DNA of 64,000 nucleotides. Source: UBA1413 sp964552955 (lineage in GTDB: Bacteria > Bacteroidota > Bacteroidia > Bacteroidales > Prolixibacteraceae). The stretch covers positions 62,001-126,000 of the forward strand of contig CAZKIU010000002.1 in NCBI GenBank assembly GCA_964552955.1, written 5' to 3'. The first letter of the stretch is position 1. Every line of letters begins with the position of its first letter. A model generated the notes under the pieces. That model searched no databases. It had not been told where the DNA came from and was given only the letters and a program-made list of their open reading frames with translations. The position numbers and the translations under genes were made by a program. Below, piece after piece: positions 57,252-64,000 of this stretch.

Positions 57252-57343
57252 GGATTCCGAATAACATAAAATTAACTTCCTGTGGGGACTGTTTCAGCAT
57301 GTAAAAAAGGGCGGAGAGGCCCGGTGAAGGATGAGGCCTCCGG

Positions 57344-58267
57344 TCAGAAGGCGTCCATTTTCCGGTAGGCCTCGATGACGGCTTTTTCACCCTCTATTCC
57401 GGGTTTGCTTTTACCGTGTTCCATACAGAGGACCCCGTCATACCCTTTTTCATGGATATGCTTGAAAATGTTGAGGAAGTTGATTTCCCCGGTGGTGGGT
57501 TCCCTGCGGCCGGGGTTGTCACCCAGGTGGAAGGCGGCGATATGTTCCCAGGCCATGTCGATGTTGGGAATGAGGTTACCTTCGGAAATCTGCTGGTGAT
57601 AGAGGTCATCCACGATTTTACAACTCGGGTGATTCACGGCTTTGCAGATCATATAGCTCTGTGGAATAGTGGTCAGGAACAACCCGGGATGGTCGCTGTG
57701 GGCATTCAGAGGCTCCATCACCAGCACCAGCCCTGCAGGCCCAACGATATCACAGCACATGCGCATGGTGTCGATGACGTTGGCGGTCTGGTAATCCCAG
57801 GCCAGTTTCTCATCATAGCGGCCCGGAACAACCAATGCCGTTTTAACATTGGTTCTTTTGCGGACCTCCACGGCCTGAGCCATCCTCTTGCTGAGCATCT
57901 CCCTGATGGACGGGTCATTCAGCACCATGGAGCGGGTGCTGAAATCGGCATACAGGACGAAAGGCCCCAGCTCCATCCCCAGCCGCGCCAGTTCCGAGGC
58001 TATTTTCTCCTGAAGGGCAGGTTCCTTGTCCATCAGTCCGTTGTCAAAAATGGCCCGGAACCCCTGGTCGTGAATGAACTTGATCTGATCGATGGGATCA
58101 TTCCCGGCATGCTCCTTGAACATCCCGAACCCCGGTGCATACCGGAGCTTGAACTGCGCCGCGTTCGAACTTCTCGTTTCTCCGGCCATTCCGGCCATCG
58201 GAAAACCCATACCCGCTGCGGCGATCGCTCCCAGCCCCGTGTTCTTCAAAAATCTCCTGCGCTCCAT
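57344..58267 (-). CDS. Tat-exported TIM-barrel sugar isomerase-like protein
   Basis: A 307-residue xylose-isomerase-like TIM-barrel protein. The N-terminus MERRRFLKNTGLGAIAAAGMG is a twin-arginine signal. The barrel resembles hydroxypyruvate isomerase: RYAPGFGMFKEHAGND, LVLVMEPLNAHSDHPG with the metal-binding Glu, KIVDDLYHQQISEGN with the conserved Asp and His-Gln, HIAAFHLGDNPGRREPTTGEIN, and YDGVLCMEHGKS. The D-x-Y-H-Q-Q segment and E-x3-N are the expected metal/substrate site. Exported members of this family are common in Bacteroidota and their substrate is generally unknown. ATG at 58267. Confidence 0.82.
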   Translation of the reverse strand: MERRRFLKNTGLGAIAAAGMGFPMAGMAGETRSSNAAQFKLRYAPGFGMFKEHAGNDPIDQIKFIHDQGFRAIFDNGLMDKEPALQEKIASELARLGMELGPFVLYADFSTRSMVLNDPSIREMLSKRMAQAVEVRKRTNVKTALVVPGRYDEKLAWDYQTANVIDTMRMCCDIVGPAGLVLVMEPLNAHSDHPGLFLTTIPQSYMICKAVNHPSCKIVDDLYHQQISEGNLIPNIDMAWEHIAAFHLGDNPGRREPTTGEINFLNIFKHIHEKGYDGVLCMEHGKSKPGIEGEKAVIEAYRKMDAF

Positions 58268-58580
58268 ACTGATGCCTGTTTATAGTTTAACTTAATTTCA
58301 GCTTCTAAAAATACAACTTGTATTGAAATATCCATGCCCTTTTGTTCCGACTTAGCCGGGATGCGACTTTCATTGTTATTAGGTCAGCATATTTGTTTTT
58401 TGAGGGGCCCTTATCCCCTTATTTCCTTTGATGAGGGCTGACAGGAGGCTGGTAGGGTGACCTGTGCAGAATCAGGGCAGGAATGATTACTTTTACCCTT
58501 TCAACGGGAGGAGTGTAATGAATAAGGGAAAATGAGGATCAGCAAAGACAGGTCTCTCCTACCCGGAAAACAAAATCGGT
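58268..58580. other. Divergent intergenic region, no gene seen
   Basis: 313 bp between the TIM-barrel gene (-) and the DUF2797 gene (+). AATACAA-C-TTGTATT (58310-58324) is a perfect 7-bp inverted repeat 43 nt upstream of the TIM-barrel start, possibly an operator. A near-consensus -7 box, CATATTTG, occurs near 58388. I see no open frame with coding character and no terminator. Confidence 0.4.
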
Positions 58581-59384
58581 ATGACTGAAGGCAACCTATT
58601 AAAAATGCGGGCCGAACAGGGCCAACCGGTCAGCTATTACCTTCCCCTGGGAGACCCTGAAACGGGTATGAACGCGCTGATTGGCCGGCAGATCCGTCTG
58701 ACCTTCGGGGGAATCATCCACTGCATCGCCTGCGGAAAAATGACCAGGACCTCCTATGCCCAGGGATTCTGTTACAACTGTCTGCAGACGGCACCCGAAG
58801 CGAGTGAGTCGGTGCTCCAGCCCGAACTCTCCCGGGCCCATTTTGGCATCGCCCGCGATCCGGAGTGGGCCCGAGAGCATGACCTCATTGACCATTATGT
58901 CTATCTGGCCCTCTCCCCGGCCCTGAAAGTAGGCGTCACCCGCCACCACCAGGTACCGGTCAGGTGGATCGACCAGGGAGCCAGCGCAGCCATTCTCCTG
59001 GCTAAAACCCCCAACCGGCATATCGCCGGAATCATCGAGGTGTGGCTTAAACAATATTACTCCGACAAAACCAACTGGCGGGAGATGCTCATGGACCGGG
59101 CCATCACGCCATCCCTTCTTCCGGAGGAAAAAGAAAAGGCCGCCCAACGCCTCACGCCCGAACTGCAAAAATACCTCTGGGAGGATAACACAGTCACCCG
59201 CATTATTTACCCCGGGGAGGCCGTTTCCGGAAAAGCCGAAAGCCTCTCCCTCGACAAGACGCCTGTCGTCGAAGGGGTGCTGACCGGCATCAGGGGCCAG
59301 TACCTGATCCTCGACCGGGAAAAGGTGATCAATATCAGGCGCCACAGCGGCTATCAGGTCTGCCTGGAGTGGGAAGGAAGCTGA
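58581..59384 (+). CDS. DUF2797-family protein
   Basis: A 267-residue protein of the DUF2797 family. A zinc-ribbon-like site is formed by C50-x2-C53 (CIACGKMTRTSYAQGFC) and the CYNC pair about 15 residues on. The following YVYLALSPALKVGVTRHHQVPVRWIDQGA segment is the core of the family and resembles a GIY-YIG-like region, with VWLKQYYSDKTNWREML after it. The molecular function is unknown. ATG at 58581, no Shine-Dalgarno sequence. A tiny membrane-protein gene follows 71 bp later on the same strand. Confidence 0.8.
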   Translation: MTEGNLLKMRAEQGQPVSYYLPLGDPETGMNALIGRQIRLTFGGIIHCIACGKMTRTSYAQGFCYNCLQTAPEASESVLQPELSRAHFGIARDPEWAREHDLIDHYVYLALSPALKVGVTRHHQVPVRWIDQGASAAILLAKTPNRHIAGIIEVWLKQYYSDKTNWREMLMDRAITPSLLPEEKEKAAQRLTPELQKYLWEDNTVTRIIYPGEAVSGKAESLSLDKTPVVEGVLTGIRGQYLILDREKVINIRRHSGYQVCLEWEGS

Positions 59385-59455
59385 TCCCTTCAGGAGGCCC
59401 GCCGTCTATCTGACAGACCATGAAAATTAATAAGAGAAAACTTATACGATAAAAA

Positions 59456-59626
59456 ATGAAAACACTTAACTTGGCTTTCAATGTGGCCATTCTGCTTTTG
59501 TTACTGCTGGTGGTCAACCAATTCTTTCATCTTGTTCAGCTCCCCGGCTGGGTCATCATGGTGGTGATGCTCGTGTCGGCGCTCCTTTTCTTTGTCCGTT
59601 TTTATCTGCGGATGAAGGGCCGGTAG
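59456..59626 (+). CDS. Small two-helix membrane protein
   Basis: A 56-residue frame from ATG at 59456 to TAG at 59624-59626, encoding two hydrophobic segments, LAFNVAILLLLLLVVNQFF (about 6-24) and WVIMVVMLVSALLFFVRFY (about 32-50), with a basic end RMKGR. A helical hairpin in the inner membrane is expected. It resembles short hypothetical membrane proteins of Bacteroidota, but I cannot name a family. An A-rich run precedes the start. It may be co-transcribed with the DUF2797 gene. Confidence 0.6.
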   Translation: MKTLNLAFNVAILLLLLLVVNQFFHLVQLPGWVIMVVMLVSALLFFVRFYLRMKGR

Positions 59627-59758
59627 CGGAGGCCTCCGCATGGACTGAGGGGGGTCTTCCGTAAAACCTGACTAAATAACTGATTTGTTTAGCCGGAATT
59701 TTGTTTATTTGGTGTCTGATCCGGAAGGGTCTTTGGTGTATAAATAATACCTCAGGAT

Positions 59759-60772
59759 ATGGAAAATATGGATTGGAAAAATCTGGGATTCGGTTACAAA
59801 AAGACCGATTACAATGTGCGTTGTTATTATCGCAACGGAAAGTGGGGAGAGTTGGAAATCAGTTCTTCCGAGGTCATCAACATGCATATGGGCGCGACAG
59901 CCCTGCATTATGGGCAAGAGGCTTTCGAAGGGCTGAAGGCCTTTAAGGGGCAGGACGGGAAGGTACGTATTTTCAGGTTGGATGAGAATGCTCTGAGGTT
60001 ACAGCGTTCCTGTGAGGGGATTATGATGGCGCAATTGCCTAAGGAGCTCTTTGAAAAGGCGGTGAAGCTGGCGGTTGCCCTGAACCGCGATTATATTCCC
60101 CCGTATGAATCGGGTGCCTCGCTTTACATCAGGCCCCTGCTGATCGGCACGGGGCCTGAGATCGGCGTTAAGCCGGCCAGTGAATACCTGTTCATCGTTT
60201 TTGTGATGCCGGTGGGGCCCTATTTTCCTGAAGGTTTCAAGCCCACCGATCTGATCATTCTGCGGCAGTATGACCGTGCGGCACCCCAGGGGACCGGCAA
60301 ATACAAGGTGGGAGGCAACTATGCCGCCAGCATGGTCGCCGGCGTCAAAGCCAAGAAGGGGGGGTACTCGGCCGTGCTTTACCTCGACAGCAAGGAGAAA
60401 AAATATATCGATGAATGCGGTCCTGCCAACTTCTTCGGAATCAAAGACAACACCTATATTACTCCGGCATCGGAATCGATCCTGCCCTCCATCACCAACA
60501 AAAGCCTGATGACCCTGGCTTCTGAAATCGGCATGAAGGTAGAGCAGCGGAAAGTGCCCTATGAGGAGCTGGCTACCTTCGAGGAGATCGGCGCCTGCGG
60601 TACCGCGGCGGTCATCTCCCCCATCAAACGGATCTACGATGCCGATGAGGAGAAGGAGTTCTTCTACGGAACCGAGCCGGGCCCCTGGAGCACCCGACTC
60701 TATAACAAACTCAGGGCGATCCAGTACGGCGATGAAGCCGACCTCTTCGGATGGACCACCCTGGTAGATTAA
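59759..60772 (+). CDS. ilvE: Branched-chain amino acid aminotransferase
   Basis: A 337-residue fold-type IV PLP aminotransferase that interconverts Leu, Ile and Val with their 2-oxo acids. Motifs: ALHYGQEAFEGLKAFKG, RLQRSCEGI, SLYIRPLLIGTGPEIGV, GKYKVGGNYAAS with the PLP lysine, DECGPANFFGIKDN, and EEIGACGTAAVISPI. Length and motif order are those of the type II bacterial BCATs. ATG at 59759 (MENMDWKNLGFGY). The 132 bp upstream show no leader peptide rich in Leu, Ile or Val, in contrast to the aromatic operons. A 14-bp hairpin follows the gene. Confidence 0.95.
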   Translation: MENMDWKNLGFGYKKTDYNVRCYYRNGKWGELEISSSEVINMHMGATALHYGQEAFEGLKAFKGQDGKVRIFRLDENALRLQRSCEGIMMAQLPKELFEKAVKLAVALNRDYIPPYESGASLYIRPLLIGTGPEIGVKPASEYLFIVFVMPVGPYFPEGFKPTDLIILRQYDRAAPQGTGKYKVGGNYAASMVAGVKAKKGGYSAVLYLDSKEKKYIDECGPANFFGIKDNTYITPASESILPSITNKSLMTLASEIGMKVEQRKVPYEELATFEEIGACGTAAVISPIKRIYDADEEKEFFYGTEPGPWSTRLYNKLRAIQYGDEADLFGWTTLVD

Positions 60773-60797
60773 TAAACAGCACCCTGACAGGGATGAG

Positions 60798-60831
60798 GTT
60801 GCCCTGTTTCCACGCTTGGAAACAGGGCAAC
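60798..60831. other. Perfect 14-bp hairpin after ilvE
   Basis: GTTGCCCTGTTTCC (60798-60811), loop ACGCTT, GGAAACAGGGCAAC (60818-60831). The stem is exact, but no U-run follows on the plus strand, and on the minus strand the downstream bases are CTCATCCC. Directly before it is CCCTG-A-CAGGG. It may be a 3' stabiliser of ilvE or a weak terminator before asnS. The rest of the 170-bp gap is empty. Confidence 0.55.
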
Positions 60832-60942
60832 GCTCGTTTAGGGCAAAGGCAGGTTCCTCAGGCGACCATTAAAAACCACCTGAAAATTCGTATCAAATAT
60901 GTATTTTTGTCGACTGCGAAGAATTTTTATATACACAAGATA

Positions 60943-62379
60943 ATGATCAGGACAAAGGTGAGGGAGATCCTCGAAAACGGTCAGACCGGCACGGAGGTGC
61001 TGGTGAAGGGATGGGTGCGGACCCACCGGGGCAGTAAGAATGTCAGTTTTATCGCATTGAATGATGGGTCGACCATCCGCAACCTGCAGATTGTCGCGGA
61101 GGTGAATCTTTTCAGTGAAGAGCTTTTACGGGGCATCACCACTGGGGCAGCCCTGTCGGTGCAGGGGACGCTGGCGGCTTCCGCGGGGAGCGGCCAAACG
61201 GTGGAACTGGTGGCTTCAGGCATCGAGCTCCTGGGAGGTGCCGATCCTGACAAATACCCCATCCAGCCCAAGAAACACTCCCTTGAATTCCTCAGGGAAA
61301 ATGCCCATCTGCGGTTCCGTACCAACACCTTCGGGGCGATATTCCGCATCAGGCATGCCATGGCTTTTGCCATCCATGACTATTTCAACCGCAAGGGTTT
61401 TTATTATCTTCATACTCCCATCATCACCGCTTCCGATGCGGAAGGTGCCGGCCAGATGTTCAGGGTGACCACCCTGGACGCCCAGACCCCCCCGCTTACC
61501 CAGGAGGGGAAAGTCGACTTCTCGGCCGACTTCTTCGGGCGGCCCACCAACCTGACGGTCTCGGGGCAGCTCGAGGGAGAACTGGGTGCCACCGCCCTGG
61601 GCGAGATCTATACCTTCGGGCCTACCTTCAGGGCTGAAAACTCCAATACCACCCGTCACCTGGCCGAATTCTGGATGATAGAACCCGAAATGGCCTTCTA
61701 TGACCTGAAAGACAACATGGACCTGGCTGAGGATTTCCTCCAATCGCTAATCCGATATGCCCTGGACCACTGCTACGAAGACCTGGCTTTCCTGGCGGCC
61801 CGCCTCAAAGAGGAGGAAAAGGGAAAACCCAAAGAACAACACTCAATGGACCTCATCGAGAAACTCAAATTCGTGGCCGACAATGAGTTTGTGCGGCTCA
61901 CCTATACCGAGGCCATTGATATCCTCCGTAACTCCAACCATTACAAGAAAAAGAAATTCCAGTATCCTGTGGAATGGGGTGTCGACCTGCAGAGCGAACA
62001 TGAACGCTACCTGGTCGAAAACCATTTTCAGAAACCGGTGATTCTGATCAATTATCCCCGCGAGATCAAGGCTTTCTACATGAAGCAGAACGATGACGGG
62101 AAGACCGTGGCCGCCATGGACGTGCTCTTCCCCCAGATCGGGGAGATCATTGGCGGATCCCAGCGCGAGGAGAACTATGACAAGCTGGTGACCCGCATGG
62201 AAGAGATGCACATTCCATCAGAAGAGATGTGGTGGTATCTCGACACCCGCCGCTTCGGAAGCGTCCCCCACAGTGGTTTCGGCCTGGGCTTCGAGCGGTT
62301 TATCCTCTTCGTAACCGGAATGGGGAATATCAGGGACGTCATTGCTTTCCCCAGGACGCCCAGGAATGCGGAATTCTGA
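60943..62379 (+). CDS. asnS: Asparaginyl-tRNA synthetase
   Basis: A 478-residue class IIb synthetase. The N-terminal OB domain (about 18-105; VLVKGWVRTHRGSKNVSFIALNDGS) recognises the anticodon. The catalytic domain has IRHAMAFAIHDYFNRKGFYYLHTP, motif 2 FGPTFRAENSNTTRHLAEFWMIEPEM, and motif 3 GFGLGFERFILFVTGMGNIRDV, ending in FPRTP. Absence of the aspartyl-specific insertion marks it as AsnRS. The open frame extends upstream to 60751 across the ilvE end; the ATG at 60943 (MIRTKVREI) is the start. Confidence 0.96.
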   Translation: MIRTKVREILENGQTGTEVLVKGWVRTHRGSKNVSFIALNDGSTIRNLQIVAEVNLFSEELLRGITTGAALSVQGTLAASAGSGQTVELVASGIELLGGADPDKYPIQPKKHSLEFLRENAHLRFRTNTFGAIFRIRHAMAFAIHDYFNRKGFYYLHTPIITASDAEGAGQMFRVTTLDAQTPPLTQEGKVDFSADFFGRPTNLTVSGQLEGELGATALGEIYTFGPTFRAENSNTTRHLAEFWMIEPEMAFYDLKDNMDLAEDFLQSLIRYALDHCYEDLAFLAARLKEEEKGKPKEQHSMDLIEKLKFVADNEFVRLTYTEAIDILRNSNHYKKKKFQYPVEWGVDLQSEHERYLVENHFQKPVILINYPREIKAFYMKQNDDGKTVAAMDVLFPQIGEIIGGSQREENYDKLVTRMEEMHIPSEEMWWYLDTRRFGSVPHSGFGLGFERFILFVTGMGNIRDVIAFPRTPRNAEF

Positions 62380-62417
62380 TGCCGGTGGCGGCATGAACAC
62401 CCTATTGGGAAAAATGC

Positions 62418-62425
62418 TAATTTTG
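62418..62425 (+). promoter_or_regulatory. Putative -7 promoter element for rpoN
   Basis: TAATTTTG, exact TAnnTTTG, 22 nt upstream of the rpoN ATG. Confidence 0.45.
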
Positions 62426-62447
62426 GGGTGTAGCCAATAACCGGTCC

Positions 62448-62999
62448 ATGGAACAAAGACTTTCACTACAGCAGAAACTGCTCCAGAAGCTTTCACCTCA
62501 GCAGATTCAGGTGATCAAGCTGCTGGAGATTCCGGCTCTTCAGCTTGAACAGCGCATCAAGAAGGAGCTGGAGGAAAATCCTGCTCTCGAAGTGGAAGAA
62601 GATAACTATGACGAAGGCGATGAGGAGCAGGCTCCTGAGCTGCGCTCCGATGAGGACAGAGACAACGAAGAATTCTCGGTCGAAGACTACATACCTGAGG
62701 ATGAGATCCCCAGCTACAGGCTCCAGACCAACAACTACTCACCCGACGACAAGCAGAGCGAAATACCCTTTTCAGTGGGAGATACCTTTCACGAGTTTTT
62801 GCTGGAACAGGCCGGGATGGATAGTTTTAATGAGCGGGAGCTGAACCTGGCCGAATACATCATTGGCAACATCGATGAAGATGGTTATCTGAGGCGCGAT
62901 CTCCCCTCGATCAGCGATGACCTGGCCTTTCACCTCAATATGAGCGTCACCGAGGAGGAACTGGAACGGATCCTGTTGGTCATCCAGAGTTTTGATCCC
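62448..62999 (+). CDS. rpoN: RNA polymerase sigma-54 factor (5' part, cut by assembly gap)
   Basis: The first 184 codons of sigma-54. Region I is MEQRLSLQQKLLQKLSPQQIQ then VIKLLEIPALQLEQRIKKELEENPALE, the activator-interacting domain with its Gln/Leu-rich repeats. An acidic region II follows (about 48-90), then the start of the core-binding domain (FLLEQAGMDSFNERELNLAEYIIGNIDEDGYL). The reading frame runs into the run of Ns at 63000. The core-binding remainder and the DNA-binding RpoN box, about 300 residues, are missing. ATG at 62448. Confidence 0.95.
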
Positions 63000-63099
63000 N
63001 NNNNNNNNNNNNNNNNNNNNNNNNNNNNNNNNNNNNNNNNNNNNNNNNNNNNNNNNNNNNNNNNNNNNNNNNNNNNNNNNNNNNNNNNNNNNNNNNNNN
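63000..63099. other. Assembly gap (100 N)
   Basis: Exactly 100 Ns, the conventional placeholder for a scaffold gap of unknown size. It truncates two convergent genes, rpoN (+) and a response regulator (-). The missing rpoN part alone needs roughly 0.9 kb, so the true distance must be well above 100 bp if the join is right. Confidence 0.95.
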
Positions 63100-63763
63100 T
63101 TATGTAGTCGTTGCCAATTTTCTCGCGAAGCTTACGGATGTGCACGTCGATCGTCCGGTCGCCCACTACGACATTTTCTCCCCATACCGAGAAATAGATC
63201 TCCTCACGGGTAAAAACACGACCTGGTTTGGACACCAGCAGGGAGAGGAGTTCGAACTCCTTACGCGGAAGGATCATCTCTTCATGGCCTATCTTCACGA
63301 GGTATCTCTCCTTGTCGATCATCAGGTTACCGAAGGTCATGATGCTTTCGGGGTGGGAGGGTTCGATTTCGGCGTTGGCGGGTGCCAGCCGTTTCAGAAG
63401 AGCCTTGACCCTGCTCACGAGCACCTTGGGGCGGATGGGCTTGGTGATGTAATCATCGGCGCCTGCCTCAAACCCGGCAATCTGGGAATAATCCTCTCCG
63501 CGGGCCGTCAGAAAGGCGACCAGCGTCTGTTGAAGGGAGGGAATCTTCCTGATCTCCTCACAGGCCGTGATACCATCCATCTCTGGCATCATCAGGTCAA
63601 GAAGAATCAAATGAGGCTGGTGTTTCTCGGCAAGCTTCAGACCTTCCCGGCCATTGCTGGCCGTAAACACCGTAAATCCCTCCTTCTCCAGATTGTAACT
63701 GATAAACTCCAGAATGTCCACTTCGTCATCGACCAGCAGAATCTTTAATTTCTCTTCACTCAT
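63100..63763 (-). CDS. OmpR/PhoB-type response regulator (last residues in gap)
   Basis: 221 codons of a two-domain response regulator. The receiver (about 6-122) has D12-D13, the phospho-acceptor D56 (LILLDLMMPEMDG), a Thr in VAFLTARG and Lys in DDYITKPIRP. The winged-helix output domain (about 140-221) contains LPRKEFELLSLLVSKPGRVFTREEI, YFSVWGE and RTIDVHIRKLREKIG. Only the final ten or so residues (the C-terminal hairpin) fall in the gap. ATG at 63763. The histidine kinase gene lies immediately upstream on the same strand, so they form a cognate pair; phosphate or envelope signals are possible, but the regulon is unknown. Confidence 0.93.
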
Positions 63764-63846
63764 AGAACAGGATTTTACTTTGATTCAAATTTAGCGCAAT
63801 TTGCCGGTTTTATGGCAGTCAGGTTTAAAAAAGGGGTACTACCTGC

Positions 63847-64000
63847 TTATTTCGCTTTTTCGAGGGTAAAGGTGAAGATGGTTCCTTCGTTAGGCTTGCT
63901 TTTCACGTTGATACGCTGGTTATGGGCTTCAACGATATGCTTGACAATGGAGAGGCCCAGTCCCGTTCCCCCCTGTTCCCGGCTTCTTGATTTGTCGACC
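63847..64000 (-). CDS. Histidine kinase, C-terminal end (5' part beyond window)
   Basis: The last 50 or so codons of a sensor histidine kinase. The minus strand reads GGTGLGLSIVKHIVEAH, the G2 box of the HATPase domain, followed by the closing strands INVKSKPNEGTIFTFTLEKAK and a TAA at 63847-63849. The G2 sequence fits PhoR-type kinases that pair with OmpR/PhoB regulators. It is 83 bp upstream of the response regulator gene and in the same orientation. Confidence 0.9.
   Translation of the reverse strand, partial: VDKSRSREQGGTGLGLSIVKHIVEAHNQRINVKSKPNEGTIFTFTLEKAK

Noticed and set aside
59627..59758. Possible branched-chain leader peptide upstream of ilvE
   Set aside because: No short frame rich in Leu, Ile or Val codons and no terminator/antiterminator pair was found, unlike the two aromatic operons.

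Overview
The window reads as a chromosomal segment of a fairly GC-rich Bacteroidota (Bacteroidales-like) bacterium, from a draft or metagenome scaffold: a run of exactly 100 Ns sits at 63000-63099. Lineage clues are the Bacteroidota-type -7 promoter octamers (TAnnTTTG, often TATTTTTG) upstream of many genes, scarce Shine-Dalgarno sequences, and families typical of the phylum (DUF4834, GIN-domain lipoprotein, DAHP synthase fused to type II chorismate mutase, paired Tat-signal oxidoreductase and sugar-isomerase-like proteins). I name no genus. I see no tRNA, rRNA, CRISPR array, IS element or prophage.

Layout. 0-6 kb: coaX (cut by the window edge), a membrane-anchored pseudo-receiver, a POT-type transporter, and a two-gene unit of a tetraheme cytochrome c/FGE-fold fusion plus a Tat-exported Gfo/Idh/MocA oxidoreductase. 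6-10.6 kb: comF, a compact S66 peptidase-yraN-yjbR-S4 unit on the minus strand, and a secreted collagen-like protein. 10.7-12.7 kb: metG. 12.9-20 kb: a complete trp operon (trpE-G-D-C-F-B-A, minus strand) preceded by a classical leader-peptide attenuator. 20-24.4 kb: cardiolipin synthase, a truncated secreted-protein gene, then a second leader-peptide attenuator rich in Phe/Tyr/Trp codons in front of tyrA and the DAHP synthase-chorismate mutase fusion. The chorismate-forming first step and the Trp and Tyr branches therefore lie side by side, each under apparent ribosome-mediated attenuation.

24.5-40.2 kb: a DNA glycosylase, a YfhO-family membrane protein and a surface-polysaccharide region with a flippase, methyltransferase, three glycosyltransferases, a nucleotidyltransferase, a LegB-like dehydratase, another SDR enzyme, and WbpI-, WbpE- and WbpD-like enzymes of the UDP-ManNAc3NAcA route. 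A MNT/HEPN toxin-antitoxin pair sits inside the wbp unit with overlapping reading frames. 40.2-53.2 kb: housekeeping genes (glyS, gmhA-like, ctpA-like protease, pheS, rnr), envelope lipoproteins and a TetR regulator.

53.3-57.0 kb: a four-gene operon of a lysine-2,3-aminomutase-like radical SAM enzyme, two D-Ala-D-Ala-ligase-like ATP-grasp proteins and a GNAT acetyltransferase. It looks like an uncharacterised pathway for a beta-amino-acid-containing small molecule, and is the best candidate here for an undescribed biosynthetic system. 57.3-64 kb: a Tat-signal TIM-barrel protein, a DUF2797 protein, a tiny membrane protein, ilvE, asnS, the 5' part of rpoN, the assembly gap, and an OmpR-type response regulator with the 3' end of its histidine kinase.
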